A DNA stretch of 64,000 bases from Acidobacteriaceae bacterium (lineage in GTDB: Bacteria; Acidobacteriota; Terriglobia; Terriglobales; Acidobacteriaceae), in NCBI GenBank assembly GCA_003138515.1, contig PLGG01000021.1, positions 1 through 64,000 of the forward strand. Direction: 5' to 3'. Shown in pieces: positions 55,602 to 63,308 of this stretch. The notes under the pieces are model-generated. The model did not search any database. It was not told the origin of the DNA and saw only the letters and a list, made by a program, of their open reading frames with translations. The position numbers were made by a program, and so were the translations under genes. Position 1 is the stretch's first letter. Each line of letters opens with the position of its first letter.

Positions 55602-56654
55602 CTATTTGCGCGGGACAAGAGTATATTTCTCCGCGATCGCCGCCATCACCGATTCCGTCACTGAGTCCGCGACCGACCTGACCAGCGCTTCGAAATTCAT
55701 GTCGCCGCCGCCGTCCACTCCCGACACACGCCCGTTGCCGTGCTCGCCGTCGAAACCGGTCGGCAACCCGGCCGGCAACGGAGTTGGCTCGCGCGCAATC
55801 GAGCCTGGCGTCGCGAGATCGGAGAGCTGGCACTCTTTCAGGTTCGAGGCGTCGAAGCGAATGTCGGGCAGGCCGAGTTTCTTCTTCCTGGCCAAAAGGT
55901 CGGAGCCTTGCTCCTCCGTGATGCGCGCGATGGGAGCACCGAGCTGCGCGGCCAGCATCAACGTGGAGCAATAGGTCTCCAGCACCTCGGCGCACCACTC
56001 GGCGTGGGTCACGGTGTCAGCCCAGCACACAATGCCGTGATTCGACAAGAGCACGGTATTGTGCTGCTTCACGTAGGGCAAAACGGCTTCAGCAAACGCC
56101 CTGGTTCCGGGGGTTTCGTAGGGCGAAATGGCAACCTTGCCCACGATGATCTCGAACTCGGGAATCACCATGTTGGGCGGCACGCGGCCGGTAATCGCGT
56201 AGGCCGTGGCATGAGGCGGATGGCAGTGGAGAACGGCTTTGGCCTCGGGCACGGCCTTGAAGATTTCAAGATGCAGCAGCAGTTCGCTGGTGCTGGCGCG
56301 AGTGCCGGCAAGCTGGTTGCCGTCGAGATCGACCAGGCAAATGTCCTCGGGCGTCAGGTCGAATTTGCTGACGAGAGTCGGCGTACACAGAACTTCGTTG
56401 GGGCCGATGCGATAGGAGATGTTGCCGCCGTTGCCGTCGACAAACTGGCGCAGCCAGAGCTTGCGGCCGGCTGCGCAGATTTCCCGCTTGATTTCTTCGG
56501 CCTCGGGTGAAGAAAAGCGAACGCTTGCGGCGTTGTGATCGCTAGCCGGCTTGCGGCCAGCATTGGCCCGGCTTGCCCGGCTGGCTCGGCTGCTTCGGCC
56601 GGTTCGCGCAGTTCGCCTAGTTGTGCTGTCGCTTTTCTTTTTTCCGCTCTTCAC
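55602..56654 (-). CDS. Class II aldolase/adducin-family protein A with terminal extensions
   Basis: 350 aa from a GTG. The core (about 45-250) has class II aldolase motifs: GNGGNISYRI, LHCHPPHATAYA (zinc His), LSNHGIVCW. A basic, low-complexity N-terminus (residues 1-40, RSSRASRASRANAGRK) is encoded by 8-nt periodic DNA. After a Pro-rich linker, the C-terminus ends in an amphipathic helix (FEALVRSVADSVTESVMAAI) resembling microcompartment encapsulation peptides. It probably cleaves fuculose- or rhamnulose-1-phosphate. Paralogue of 57535-58494. Confidence 0.87.
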   Translation of the reverse strand: MKSGKKKSDSTTRRTARTGRSSRASRASRANAGRKPASDHNAASVRFSSPEAEEIKREICAAGRKLWLRQFVDGNGGNISYRIGPNEVLCTPTLVSKFDLTPEDICLVDLDGNQLAGTRASTSELLLHLEIFKAVPEAKAVLHCHPPHATAYAITGRVPPNMVIPEFEIIVGKVAISPYETPGTRAFAEAVLPYVKQHNTVLLSNHGIVCWADTVTHAEWCAEVLETYCSTLMLAAQLGAPIARITEEQGSDLLARKKKLGLPDIRFDASNLKECQLSDLATPGSIAREPTPLPAGLPTGFDGEHGNGRVSGVDGGGDMNFEALVRSVADSVTESVMAAIAEKYTLVPRK

Positions 56655-56957
56655 TGCCCCACCCTCAGTTCACACTCCATATCTTAGGGCGCGGCGGGAG
56701 ATGTGTCGAAGACGGGCGTGTAAGACGCGGAGGTTGGGGGCCTTGGGCGCGTAGGACACGTCAGACGCGCCGTAAGACACTGTAAGACGGGAAAGCAGTG
56801 GTTAGTGATTAGTGGCTAGTGATGGAGATGCAAAAGCGCGGCAGAGGCCAGAAGACAGGTTTCAGCCGTCAGAATGGCCTGGAAGGCCGACGGCCGTTTC
56901 GCTGAAAACCGATCACTGACAGCTGACAACTGAGGGGCCCCCCCCTCCCCATTTTTA

Positions 56958-57032
56958 AGGCTAAGCGGTTTGTTTTCAGTCACTTGTACCCCCGATCATT
57001 CCCGCTAGGTCTTTGATTCAAAAGGACTTATT
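56958..57032 (+). repeat. Dispersed intergenic repeat, copy 2
   Basis: AGGCTAAGCGGTTTG..., CACTTGTACC and CCGATCA match copy 1 at 3612-3685 with roughly three quarters identity by eye. Confidence 0.6.
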
Positions 57033-57062
57033 TCGCAAAGTCGTCTAGAATCAGGGGTTACG

Positions 57063-57114
57063 GCCCGTCTCTTCGGGTTTTGCACCGTTTACGGTGCAAT
57101 CCATAGAGATGGGC
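57063..57114 (+). other. Nested hairpin upstream of the 146-bp repeat
   Basis: GCCCGTCTCT (57063-57072) pairs with AGAGATGGGC (57105-57114), 10 bp with one G-T pair; inside, TTGCACCG (57080-57087) pairs with CGGTGCAA (57092-57099). A structured RNA or DNA element; no match to a known riboswitch was recognised. Confidence 0.55.
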
Positions 57115-57126
57115 GTCTACAGAAAA

Positions 57127-57272
57127 AAAGGATGGGCGGCTCGAGCGATGCTGGAATCCCCGCCAGCACCCCTCGGAACCGCCCACCACTCTCAGAAGGA
57201 GAACACTATCCAACTAGAACCAAGTCTAGCGAAACGGCAGAAATAACCGGCGAACTTCGGGAAAAATATAAT
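57127..57272 (+). repeat. 146-bp structured repeat R1
   Basis: It is 144/146 identical to R2 (60524-60669). The 5' half folds as one long hairpin: GGGCGG (57134) with CCGCCC (57179), CGAG (57142) with CTCG (57172), TGCTGG (57149) with CCAGCA (57163). The 3' half has AAGGAG and a CTAGA/TCTAG hairpin and ends in ATATAAT. It can be read as a short frame starting MGGSSDAGIP, but the pairing explains conservation better. Confidence 0.8.
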
Positions 57273-57534
57273 CGCCTTGGAATGAATGAGTTGGAGGTGA
57301 ATGAGGCGGATGGGGGTGTTGACAGAGAAGCAGGGATCGAGGAAGCGGGACGGTGGCTAGCGGAGTTTGCGGGGTGCGTGGCTGTTCGCCGAGGCGAAGG
57401 CGGATGAGGCGTTGGGATAAGGGGTTCCAATTTGGCTCTGTCGTCCGCTGGACGCGCTGAAGGCTCGACGCAACAAAAAGGTTGCCGCCCCACCGAGGTA
57501 CTGCGATGGATGTGATTGTTGTTGCCTATGAACT

Positions 57535-58494
57535 ATGATTGTGAGCGGAATGGCCGACCGGATTTCCAGCCTTGATGAAGCCTCAATCTCTGCAATTGTT
57601 CGCCGCGCCGTGGAGGCGCGCCTCGCTGATTCCAATGACGAAAGCGACCCCTACCAGTTGTTTCACTCCCGGCGAGCCCAGGTTCTGAAGGAAGAGATTG
57701 TTGCGGCCGGCAGGAAGCTCTGGCAGCGGCAGTATGTGGATGGGAATGGCGGCAACATTTCCGCGCGCATTTCCCCGAAGTATGTGATCTGCACTCCCAC
57801 GATGCTGAGCAAAGGCGACCTGCAAGCTGGAGACCTGTCGCTGGTTGACCTTGAGAACAACCAGATCGTCGGCGACCGCCCGCAAACCAGCGAAGTCTCG
57901 CTGCATCTGGAGATCTACAAGGCCGTGCCGCGGGCCCAGGCCGTGGTGCACTGCCATCCACCATATGCAACGGCCCACGCGATAGCGGGGATCCTTCCCC
58001 AGGGGAACCTCATTCCGGAACAGGAGGTCTTTATCGGTCCGGTAGCGTTGGCGCCGTATGAAACGCCGGGGACCGTCGAATTTGCCCGCTCGGTGCTGCC
58101 CATGGCAAAGCACCACAACACGATCTTCCTGGCAAATCACGGCATCGTGTGCTGGTCCGACACCGTCACGCATGCGGAATGGAACGCCGAGATCATCGAT
58201 ACATACTGCAAGACATCGATGATTGCGTCTCAGTTGAAATCGCCTCTTCCCGAAATTCCGCCAGCGAAGATCGATGAGATTCTAGCCATCAAACGGTACC
58301 TTGGATTCCCCGACGGGCGGCTCGCGGAGGATAGGGAATTGCCAGAAGCGAAAGGCAACCTGGTTCGCAATCCGTCCAGCCCTTCTTATCTGGCTGCAAC
58401 GGCAATCAAGCGGTTCAACACCAGGGAAGAGGTTGAGGAACTGGTGCGGGCGGTCACCGCAGAGTTGCTCAACCTGCTGGATTCGAGGGATTAA
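57535..58494 (+). CDS. Class II aldolase/adducin-family protein B with helical extensions at both ends
   Basis: 319 aa (an ATG at 57550 is an alternative start). An amphipathic helix (SSLDEASISAIVRRAVEARLADS) opens the protein, the same kind as encapsulation peptides of microcompartment cargo. The aldolase core follows: GNGGNISARI, VHCHPPYATAHA, LANHGIVCW. A linker and a second helix (REEVEELVRAVTAELLNLL) end it. About half identical by eye to aldolase A. It precedes the isomerase gene on the same strand, so likely acts on a ketose 1-phosphate such as L-fuculose-1-P. Confidence 0.88.
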   Translation: MIVSGMADRISSLDEASISAIVRRAVEARLADSNDESDPYQLFHSRRAQVLKEEIVAAGRKLWQRQYVDGNGGNISARISPKYVICTPTMLSKGDLQAGDLSLVDLENNQIVGDRPQTSEVSLHLEIYKAVPRAQAVVHCHPPYATAHAIAGILPQGNLIPEQEVFIGPVALAPYETPGTVEFARSVLPMAKHHNTIFLANHGIVCWSDTVTHAEWNAEIIDTYCKTSMIASQLKSPLPEIPPAKIDEILAIKRYLGFPDGRLAEDRELPEAKGNLVRNPSSPSYLAATAIKRFNTREEVEELVRAVTAELLNLLDSRD

Positions 58495-58619
58495 GCGCTG
58501 GCGCGGGATTGCCGCCGGTCGGCCCTGAAACGACGCGCCATCGTATGATGGTGCGCGAATCGCGCTTCACATTTTGGTGGCGATGGCGATCCATCGACAG
58601 TAGCGAAAGAAGGCGGTAT

Positions 58620-60272
58620 ATGGCAACGTATACAGTTCCCGAAGTCAAGGCAGCGACGGCGGTCGCGGCGAATGAAGTCCTGCTGGTTGCCAACGGCGAT
58701 CTTCGTCAGTCTGCGAACAAAGTGTGCTGGGCCGCGCAGGCCGCCATGGAGGCGAATCTGACGGCAGCTTTCGCCGCCGAGGGAATCGCGCTGCGCCGCG
58801 CGCACGCTTACGATTCCGTTCTCGAGCATGGGTTCATTTACAGCCAGCGTATGGGAATGGATGTGTTCGCAGGGATTCATCCGGATGCGCCACTTGTGGT
58901 CGCCGAATCGGTGTGGCAATACAGCAGTCATCTTCTTCCTGGGCTCGAACACCACCGCGGGCCGATTCTGACCGTTGCCAACTGGTCGGGCCAGTGGCCG
59001 GGGCTGGTTGGCATGCTGAATCTCAATGGGTGCCTCTGGAAGGCAGGGGTCAAGTTCTCGACTCTGTGGAGCCTGGACTTCACCGACGAGTTCTTTCTTA
59101 CGGGTTTGCGCCAGTGGCTGCGCGAATATCGCATCACGCACGATATAAGCCATGTGCACAAGCTCGACGTGGCCGCGTTGCCCAGGCCCGAAGCTGAGCT
59201 CGGCACAACGCTGGCGCGCGCCCTGCGCGCGCGCAAAGCCATCCTTGGCGTTTTCGACGAGGGATGCATGGGCATGTACAACGCCATCATCGAGGACTAT
59301 CTGCTGAATCCCATGGGCGTATACAAGGAGCGGCTCAGCCAATCGGCGCTGGTAGCTGCGATGAACCAGGTGACTGACGCCGAGGCCGGCCAGATCCGGA
59401 GCTGGCTGGATGCGAGCGGCATCGAGTTCCGCACCGGCGCCCATGAAGAGAGCGACCTTACCGAAGCCCAAATCCTTGGCCAGTGCCGCATGTACATCGC
59501 TGCCCTGCGCATCGCCAACGATTTCGGCTGCGACGCGATAGGCATTCAGTATCAGCAAGGTTTGAAGGACATGGCTCCGGCCTCCGATCTGGTGGAGGGA
59601 CTGCTGAACAACGTGGAGCGCCCGGCGGCCTTCAGCACCAGCGGCGAGGAACTGTATGCCGGCCATCCCCTGCCGCACTTCAACGAGGTTGACGAGTGCG
59701 CCGGTCTCGACGCACTGGTGACCAACCGCGTTTGGAGTGCGATGCACCTCGATCCTGCAACCACTCTTCACGACGTGCGTTGGGGCGAGCAATATAGGGG
59801 CGACGGCATCGACGATTTCGTTTGGCTCTTCCAGATTTCCGGCGCATCGCCGGCCTCGCACTTCGCTCGCGGTTATCGCGGAGCCATCAGCGAGCGCCAA
59901 CCGGCCATGTACTTCAGGCTAGGCGGCGGCACGCTAAAGGGAATCTGCAAACCCGGCCCCATCGTCTGGAGCCGCGTGTTTGTCGAGGGTGGCAAGGTTC
60001 ACGCCGATTTGGGGCTCGCCGATGCGATTACCTTGCCGGCAGCCGAGACGGAGCGGCGCTGGAAGTCCGTCACTCCGCAATGGCCCATCATGCACGTCAG
60101 GCTTCGCGGCGTTACGCAGAGTCAGTTCATGGCGCGCCACCACGCCAATCACGTGAACGTGGCTTACGCGCCCGACGCCGAGACCGCCGAAAAGGCGCTT
60201 GCGGCCAAAGCTGCCATGATGGCGGAGATGGGGATCGATGTTTCGCTGTGCGGAACCACGCCCTGGTCGTAA
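58620..60272 (+). CDS. L-fucose isomerase-like protein
   Basis: 550 aa from the ATG at 58620, with AAGGCGG upstream. It has the fucose/arabinose isomerase layout: VVAESVWQYSSHLLPGLEHHRGPILTVANWSGQWPGLVGM, FDEGCMGMYNAII (metal-site Glu/Asp region), DAIGIQYQQGLKD, and a C-terminal domain with GGGTLKGICKPGPIVWSRVFVEGG and MARHHANHVNVAY. It would interconvert an aldose and a ketose (L-fucose/L-fuculose or D-arabinose/ribulose). Encoded 125 bp after aldolase B; no kinase or transporter is present. Confidence 0.88.
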   Translation: MATYTVPEVKAATAVAANEVLLVANGDLRQSANKVCWAAQAAMEANLTAAFAAEGIALRRAHAYDSVLEHGFIYSQRMGMDVFAGIHPDAPLVVAESVWQYSSHLLPGLEHHRGPILTVANWSGQWPGLVGMLNLNGCLWKAGVKFSTLWSLDFTDEFFLTGLRQWLREYRITHDISHVHKLDVAALPRPEAELGTTLARALRARKAILGVFDEGCMGMYNAIIEDYLLNPMGVYKERLSQSALVAAMNQVTDAEAGQIRSWLDASGIEFRTGAHEESDLTEAQILGQCRMYIAALRIANDFGCDAIGIQYQQGLKDMAPASDLVEGLLNNVERPAAFSTSGEELYAGHPLPHFNEVDECAGLDALVTNRVWSAMHLDPATTLHDVRWGEQYRGDGIDDFVWLFQISGASPASHFARGYRGAISERQPAMYFRLGGGTLKGICKPGPIVWSRVFVEGGKVHADLGLADAITLPAAETERRWKSVTPQWPIMHVRLRGVTQSQFMARHHANHVNVAYAPDAETAEKALAAKAAMMAEMGIDVSLCGTTPWS

Positions 60273-60415
60273 CCGAACTAAGCAGACGGAAGGCAGGTCG
60301 AGGTTTGAGGCAAGGGTTTGAGCGCGGCATCGCCATGCTCTTTGTTTTTCAATTTCGCTGGATGGGTTGGTTTACTCGATTCTGTCTGAGATGAATGAAT
60401 AGAATCGACGACGGC

Positions 60416-60511
60416 CTACTTGGCCTGACTGGCTCGGCTGCTTCGGGTAGCCCGACCGCTTAGCCCGGTTCGCACGGTTGTGTCGTCGCTCTTCTTCTTC
60501 CCGCTTTTCAA
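60416..60511 (-). pseudogene. Remnant of an aldolase A-type N-terminus
   Basis: On the minus strand, TTG at 60511 opens LKSGKKKSDDTTVRTGLSGRATRSSRASQAK, then TAG at 60418. It matches the start of aldolase A (MKSGKKKSDSTTRRTARTGRSSRASRASRAN) residue for residue with few changes. Only about 30 codons remain. It abuts the 146-bp repeat R2, so a duplicated copy was lost here. Confidence 0.7.
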
Positions 60512-60523
60512 TTCCCTGCCTCG

Positions 60524-60669
60524 AAAGGATGGGCGGCTCGAGCGATGCCGGAATCCCCGCCAGCACCCCTCGGAACCGCCCACCACTCTCAGAAGGAGAA
60601 CACTATCCAACTAGAACCAAGTCTAGCGAAACGGCAGAAATAACCGGCGAACTTCGGAAAAAATATAAT
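60524..60669 (+). repeat. 146-bp structured repeat R2
   Basis: Two substitutions from R1 (T to C in the inner stem, G to A near the 3' end). Same orientation as R1. With R1 it forms a direct repeat enclosing aldolase B and the isomerase. Confidence 0.8.
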
Positions 60670-60809
60670 CTATTTCGAATGAAGGAGCTGGCAAGAGAGA
60701 GCGCGCGTGAGGGGGTTGACAGGAAAACAGGGACCCAGGGGACAGGGGGCAGCAAGGTCAGCGGAGGTAGCTGGGTTGGTGGGTTGGCAAGTGGAGGATT
60801 CGGGAGGCG

Positions 60810-62738
60810 CTATTGAAAGAGATTTTTCAGTCTCTCCTGTTCCGGTTCGGCCAGAATTCGATCCAGTAGTTCGCTCCCGGTTACCTCTTCGTAACGCGAG
60901 GTCAGCCGGTCCCTCAGACGGAAGAGGCGTCTGTTTGCCTGACTTACAAGCTGCCCATAGGTTGCGGCCTCGATTTCCGCGCGTTCAGCGATTTTGAACT
61001 GTCGTTGCACCTTTGCCGAAATGGTGTGACCGATGACAAATACGCGGAAGTGGAGTGTCCCCTCCATAAGGCCACTGCCTAGAAAGTCTTGGACGTAGTT
61101 CGCGGCTTGGTTCATGTGCTCCCTTGAGATTTCGGCGCCTCCGCGTTTCAGTTCCAAGAGTAGTACGTTGCTCATTTTCGGAAGCGCCGATTCTTCGAAC
61201 GCCTCCGTTGCGAAACCTGAGACTGTAGCGTCCCCTAGAACAAGGATATCGGTGCGTTTGCGCGGATTGGCGAATTCACCGCCGGCGAGGCGCTTTTTGA
61301 ATATTTCTTTCATGGCTCTTGTCAGACTCGCGTTGGAGACGTACTCGGGGGTGTCAAATTCAAGACCGAAGAGCCACTTTGATTCCGTGACGAGCGGGTG
61401 AAGCGCGTGTAATTCGTCAACTTTCTTGTCGGCGGAGAGTTTTTCGATCGCCTCGGCCGCCCTGAGGCGGCGATCCAGTTCGTCAAGCACAGTAAGGGCG
61501 TCCCTGACCGTCCATTCGCCAAGCAGGCGGTCAAGCCCAGCAACGTCTTCATCCGACAAGCGTGCGATCTTCTCAAGGAGAGCGGCACCTGTGCGGGTCT
61601 TTTCAAGGTCAATTACGCCGCGCACCGCTGCGGACAGGCTGTCCGGTTGGATGGTTGGTTGGGATTTTGTGACCGACTCGATGAAGTCTACAACTTCCAT
61701 CTTGGCTGATGGTCTCAGATCTCTAATCTCTGAAACGTGTTCCCTCAGCACGGACGCGGTCGTATCTTGGATACGTTCCTGCGAAATCTCGAGAAACACC
61801 TCTTGTACATAGTCTGCGACCGCATTGAGGAAGGCTTCTACTCGCTCGCTCCTCTTGAACTCCGTCCAATCCGGTGAAACATCGTCGAAGAGATCCTCCG
61901 ATTTGACAATGACGGTGTAGCGCTTTGCTATCCTGGTCCGCCCGTCCATAAAGACTTTTCCCTGTGCAACCCATCCCGGTTCGCCGACGAGGCGTCCTCC
62001 GACCCAGAACGCCACCCCTTGGTGTTGCGTCGTTCGGGCGGCGCGGGTCGAGTCGACAAAAAAAGCATGGGCGCTGCATCCATTTCCAAAAGGCAGGATC
62101 TTCTCGTTCACGAGACCCCGGTGGTCTGCGAGCGGTATCGATTGGCCGTTGACTGACACTGTGAATTGTGGATCGTGGAGAAATCTCGCTGAGAGAACCG
62201 TTGCCACATGGTCCGGAGATGGAAGGTTCCGTGCTACGGTTGCACGAAGTTGCGTTCCGTGGCCCGCAACTCTTCGCGAGTCTTCTCTTATGATTCGGAA
62301 AGGATCTTTGCCGCTCGCAGTTTCGACAGCGAATGTGGATTCAACTCCGCCCTTCTTTGTTGCGACCTCATATTCCGAGGCGAAACAGAGCATCGCGTGC
62401 CTTCCGACCCCGTTTCGTCCGTAGGCCGGGCGTTTCCACCCTTTGCGTCCTGGTGGGAATTCTGCAAGTCTTCCTTGATTTCTGACCCGGTCATATCCCA
62501 GGGTCATCCATTTCTGCTGGAACTCTTGAGATGTCATTCCCGTTCCGTCGTCCCTTATGGTGAGCAGGCTGCCCGGTTCGTCGGGCAGGACGATTTCGAC
62601 CTTGGTCGATCCGGCGTCCCACGCATTCGCAACGAGCTCTGTGAGTGCGATTTCGGGCGAATTGGCTATGGCTCCCAGTGTCCTACGGAGAAAATCTTGT
62701 TCAAATAGGCAGCCTTGCCCGACACGTGTCTTTTTCAA
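60810..62738 (-). CDS. GHKL-type ATPase with C-terminal putative PD-(D/E)XK nuclease domain
   Basis: 642 aa from the TTG at 62738, with GGAGG six bases upstream. The N-terminal Hsp90-like ATPase fold has the Bergerat motifs ALTELVANAWDA (N box), IRDDGTGM (G1) and KRPAYGRNGVGRHAM (G2), as in MORC/MutL-like proteins. A helical middle region (about 300-460) leads to KRTDILVLGDAT...NVLLLELKRGGAEISREHMNQAANYVQDFLG, with D and ExK spaced as in PD-(D/E)XK nucleases such as DUF4263/Shedu. It may cleave nucleic acid under ATP control. GC is lower than the flanking genes. Candidate antiphage protein. Confidence 0.82.
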   Translation of the reverse strand: MKKTRVGQGCLFEQDFLRRTLGAIANSPEIALTELVANAWDAGSTKVEIVLPDEPGSLLTIRDDGTGMTSQEFQQKWMTLGYDRVRNQGRLAEFPPGRKGWKRPAYGRNGVGRHAMLCFASEYEVATKKGGVESTFAVETASGKDPFRIIREDSRRVAGHGTQLRATVARNLPSPDHVATVLSARFLHDPQFTVSVNGQSIPLADHRGLVNEKILPFGNGCSAHAFFVDSTRAARTTQHQGVAFWVGGRLVGEPGWVAQGKVFMDGRTRIAKRYTVIVKSEDLFDDVSPDWTEFKRSERVEAFLNAVADYVQEVFLEISQERIQDTTASVLREHVSEIRDLRPSAKMEVVDFIESVTKSQPTIQPDSLSAAVRGVIDLEKTRTGAALLEKIARLSDEDVAGLDRLLGEWTVRDALTVLDELDRRLRAAEAIEKLSADKKVDELHALHPLVTESKWLFGLEFDTPEYVSNASLTRAMKEIFKKRLAGGEFANPRKRTDILVLGDATVSGFATEAFEESALPKMSNVLLLELKRGGAEISREHMNQAANYVQDFLGSGLMEGTLHFRVFVIGHTISAKVQRQFKIAERAEIEAATYGQLVSQANRRLFRLRDRLTSRYEEVTGSELLDRILAEPEQERLKNLFQ

Positions 62739-62852
62739 ACTCGTCCTCCAGCTTCGTCGGAGCCCGCTACGCTCCTCGCTTGCGGCTATTCGAACAATCG
62801 ATAAGTCATACGGTGGGTGAGTGTGTCATTCAGCGCCGGCTGGTCTACGATC

Positions 62853-63308
62853 TCATTTGCGCTTCATTCTGACCCATTTGATGATATTGCCGCCTGGGTC
62901 GTAGATTGGAACCTTCAACGACATGGAGTTCCTGGTCCTGCGGAACCTCTCGATTCGGTTGAGGACGTATCGGACGCTACTGACCACTGGCGTGGCGATC
63001 GCGACGACTCCGCCGAGTGTCCCAATAAGGTCCTTGTTGTCCTTTAGCAGCTTGACGATCAACTGGGCGGGTTCTGCCGCGGCTTGGATATCAAAGGTGA
63101 GGAACCGGTATTCGGGCTCCGACGGTTCCGGCGGGGGCTCGGCGATCATTTCTAGCGGTCCGACCTTCACGGACTCGATGTTCTTATCCAGCTCAAGAAA
63201 TTCCTTGAGAGCTTGTGCCTCTTGGTCGGTCAGATCCGCGGTGCTGATTCGCACAATTCCGCTCTGGGCGGACCTCTGGCGGCGGTGCTTACTCGAGGAA
63301 TGTTGCAT
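62853..63308 (-). CDS. Small membrane protein paired with the GHKL ATPase
   Basis: 151 aa from the ATG at 63308. The N-terminal part (ISTADLTDQEAQALKEFLELDKNIESVKVGPLEM) and a Pro/Glu-rich linker (EPPPEPSEPE) lead to LIVKLLKDNKDLIGTLGGVVAIATPVVSSVRYVL, with one likely membrane segment, then a basic tail (FRRTRNS) and a short C-terminal strand. It resembles small effector-associated or TM proteins of defence loci in layout only. Encoded 114 bp upstream of the ATPase on the same strand. The start is uncertain, with no clear ribosome site. Confidence 0.6.
   Translation of the reverse strand: MQHSSSKHRRQRSAQSGIVRISTADLTDQEAQALKEFLELDKNIESVKVGPLEMIAEPPPEPSEPEYRFLTFDIQAAAEPAQLIVKLLKDNKDLIGTLGGVVAIATPVVSSVRYVLNRIERFRRTRNSMSLKVPIYDPGGNIIKWVRMKRK

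Larger units (their letters stand above)
56655..57534. other. 880-bp repeat-rich spacer between the two aldolase genes
   Basis: It contains 7-nt arrays (56798-56825, units GTGGTTA-like; 56913-56933, units CAGCTGA-like), a C-rich run with a dispersed repeat (56958-57032), a nested hairpin (57063-57114) and a 146-bp structured repeat (57127-57272). No gene is supported. The promoter of aldolase B must lie in its last 250 bp. Confidence 0.7.

Noticed and set aside
57132-57407. Small ORF in R1 (and its twin in R2 at 60532) as a conserved gene
   Set aside because: The frame is conserved only inside the 146-bp repeat and diverges directly after it; hairpin pairing explains the conservation.
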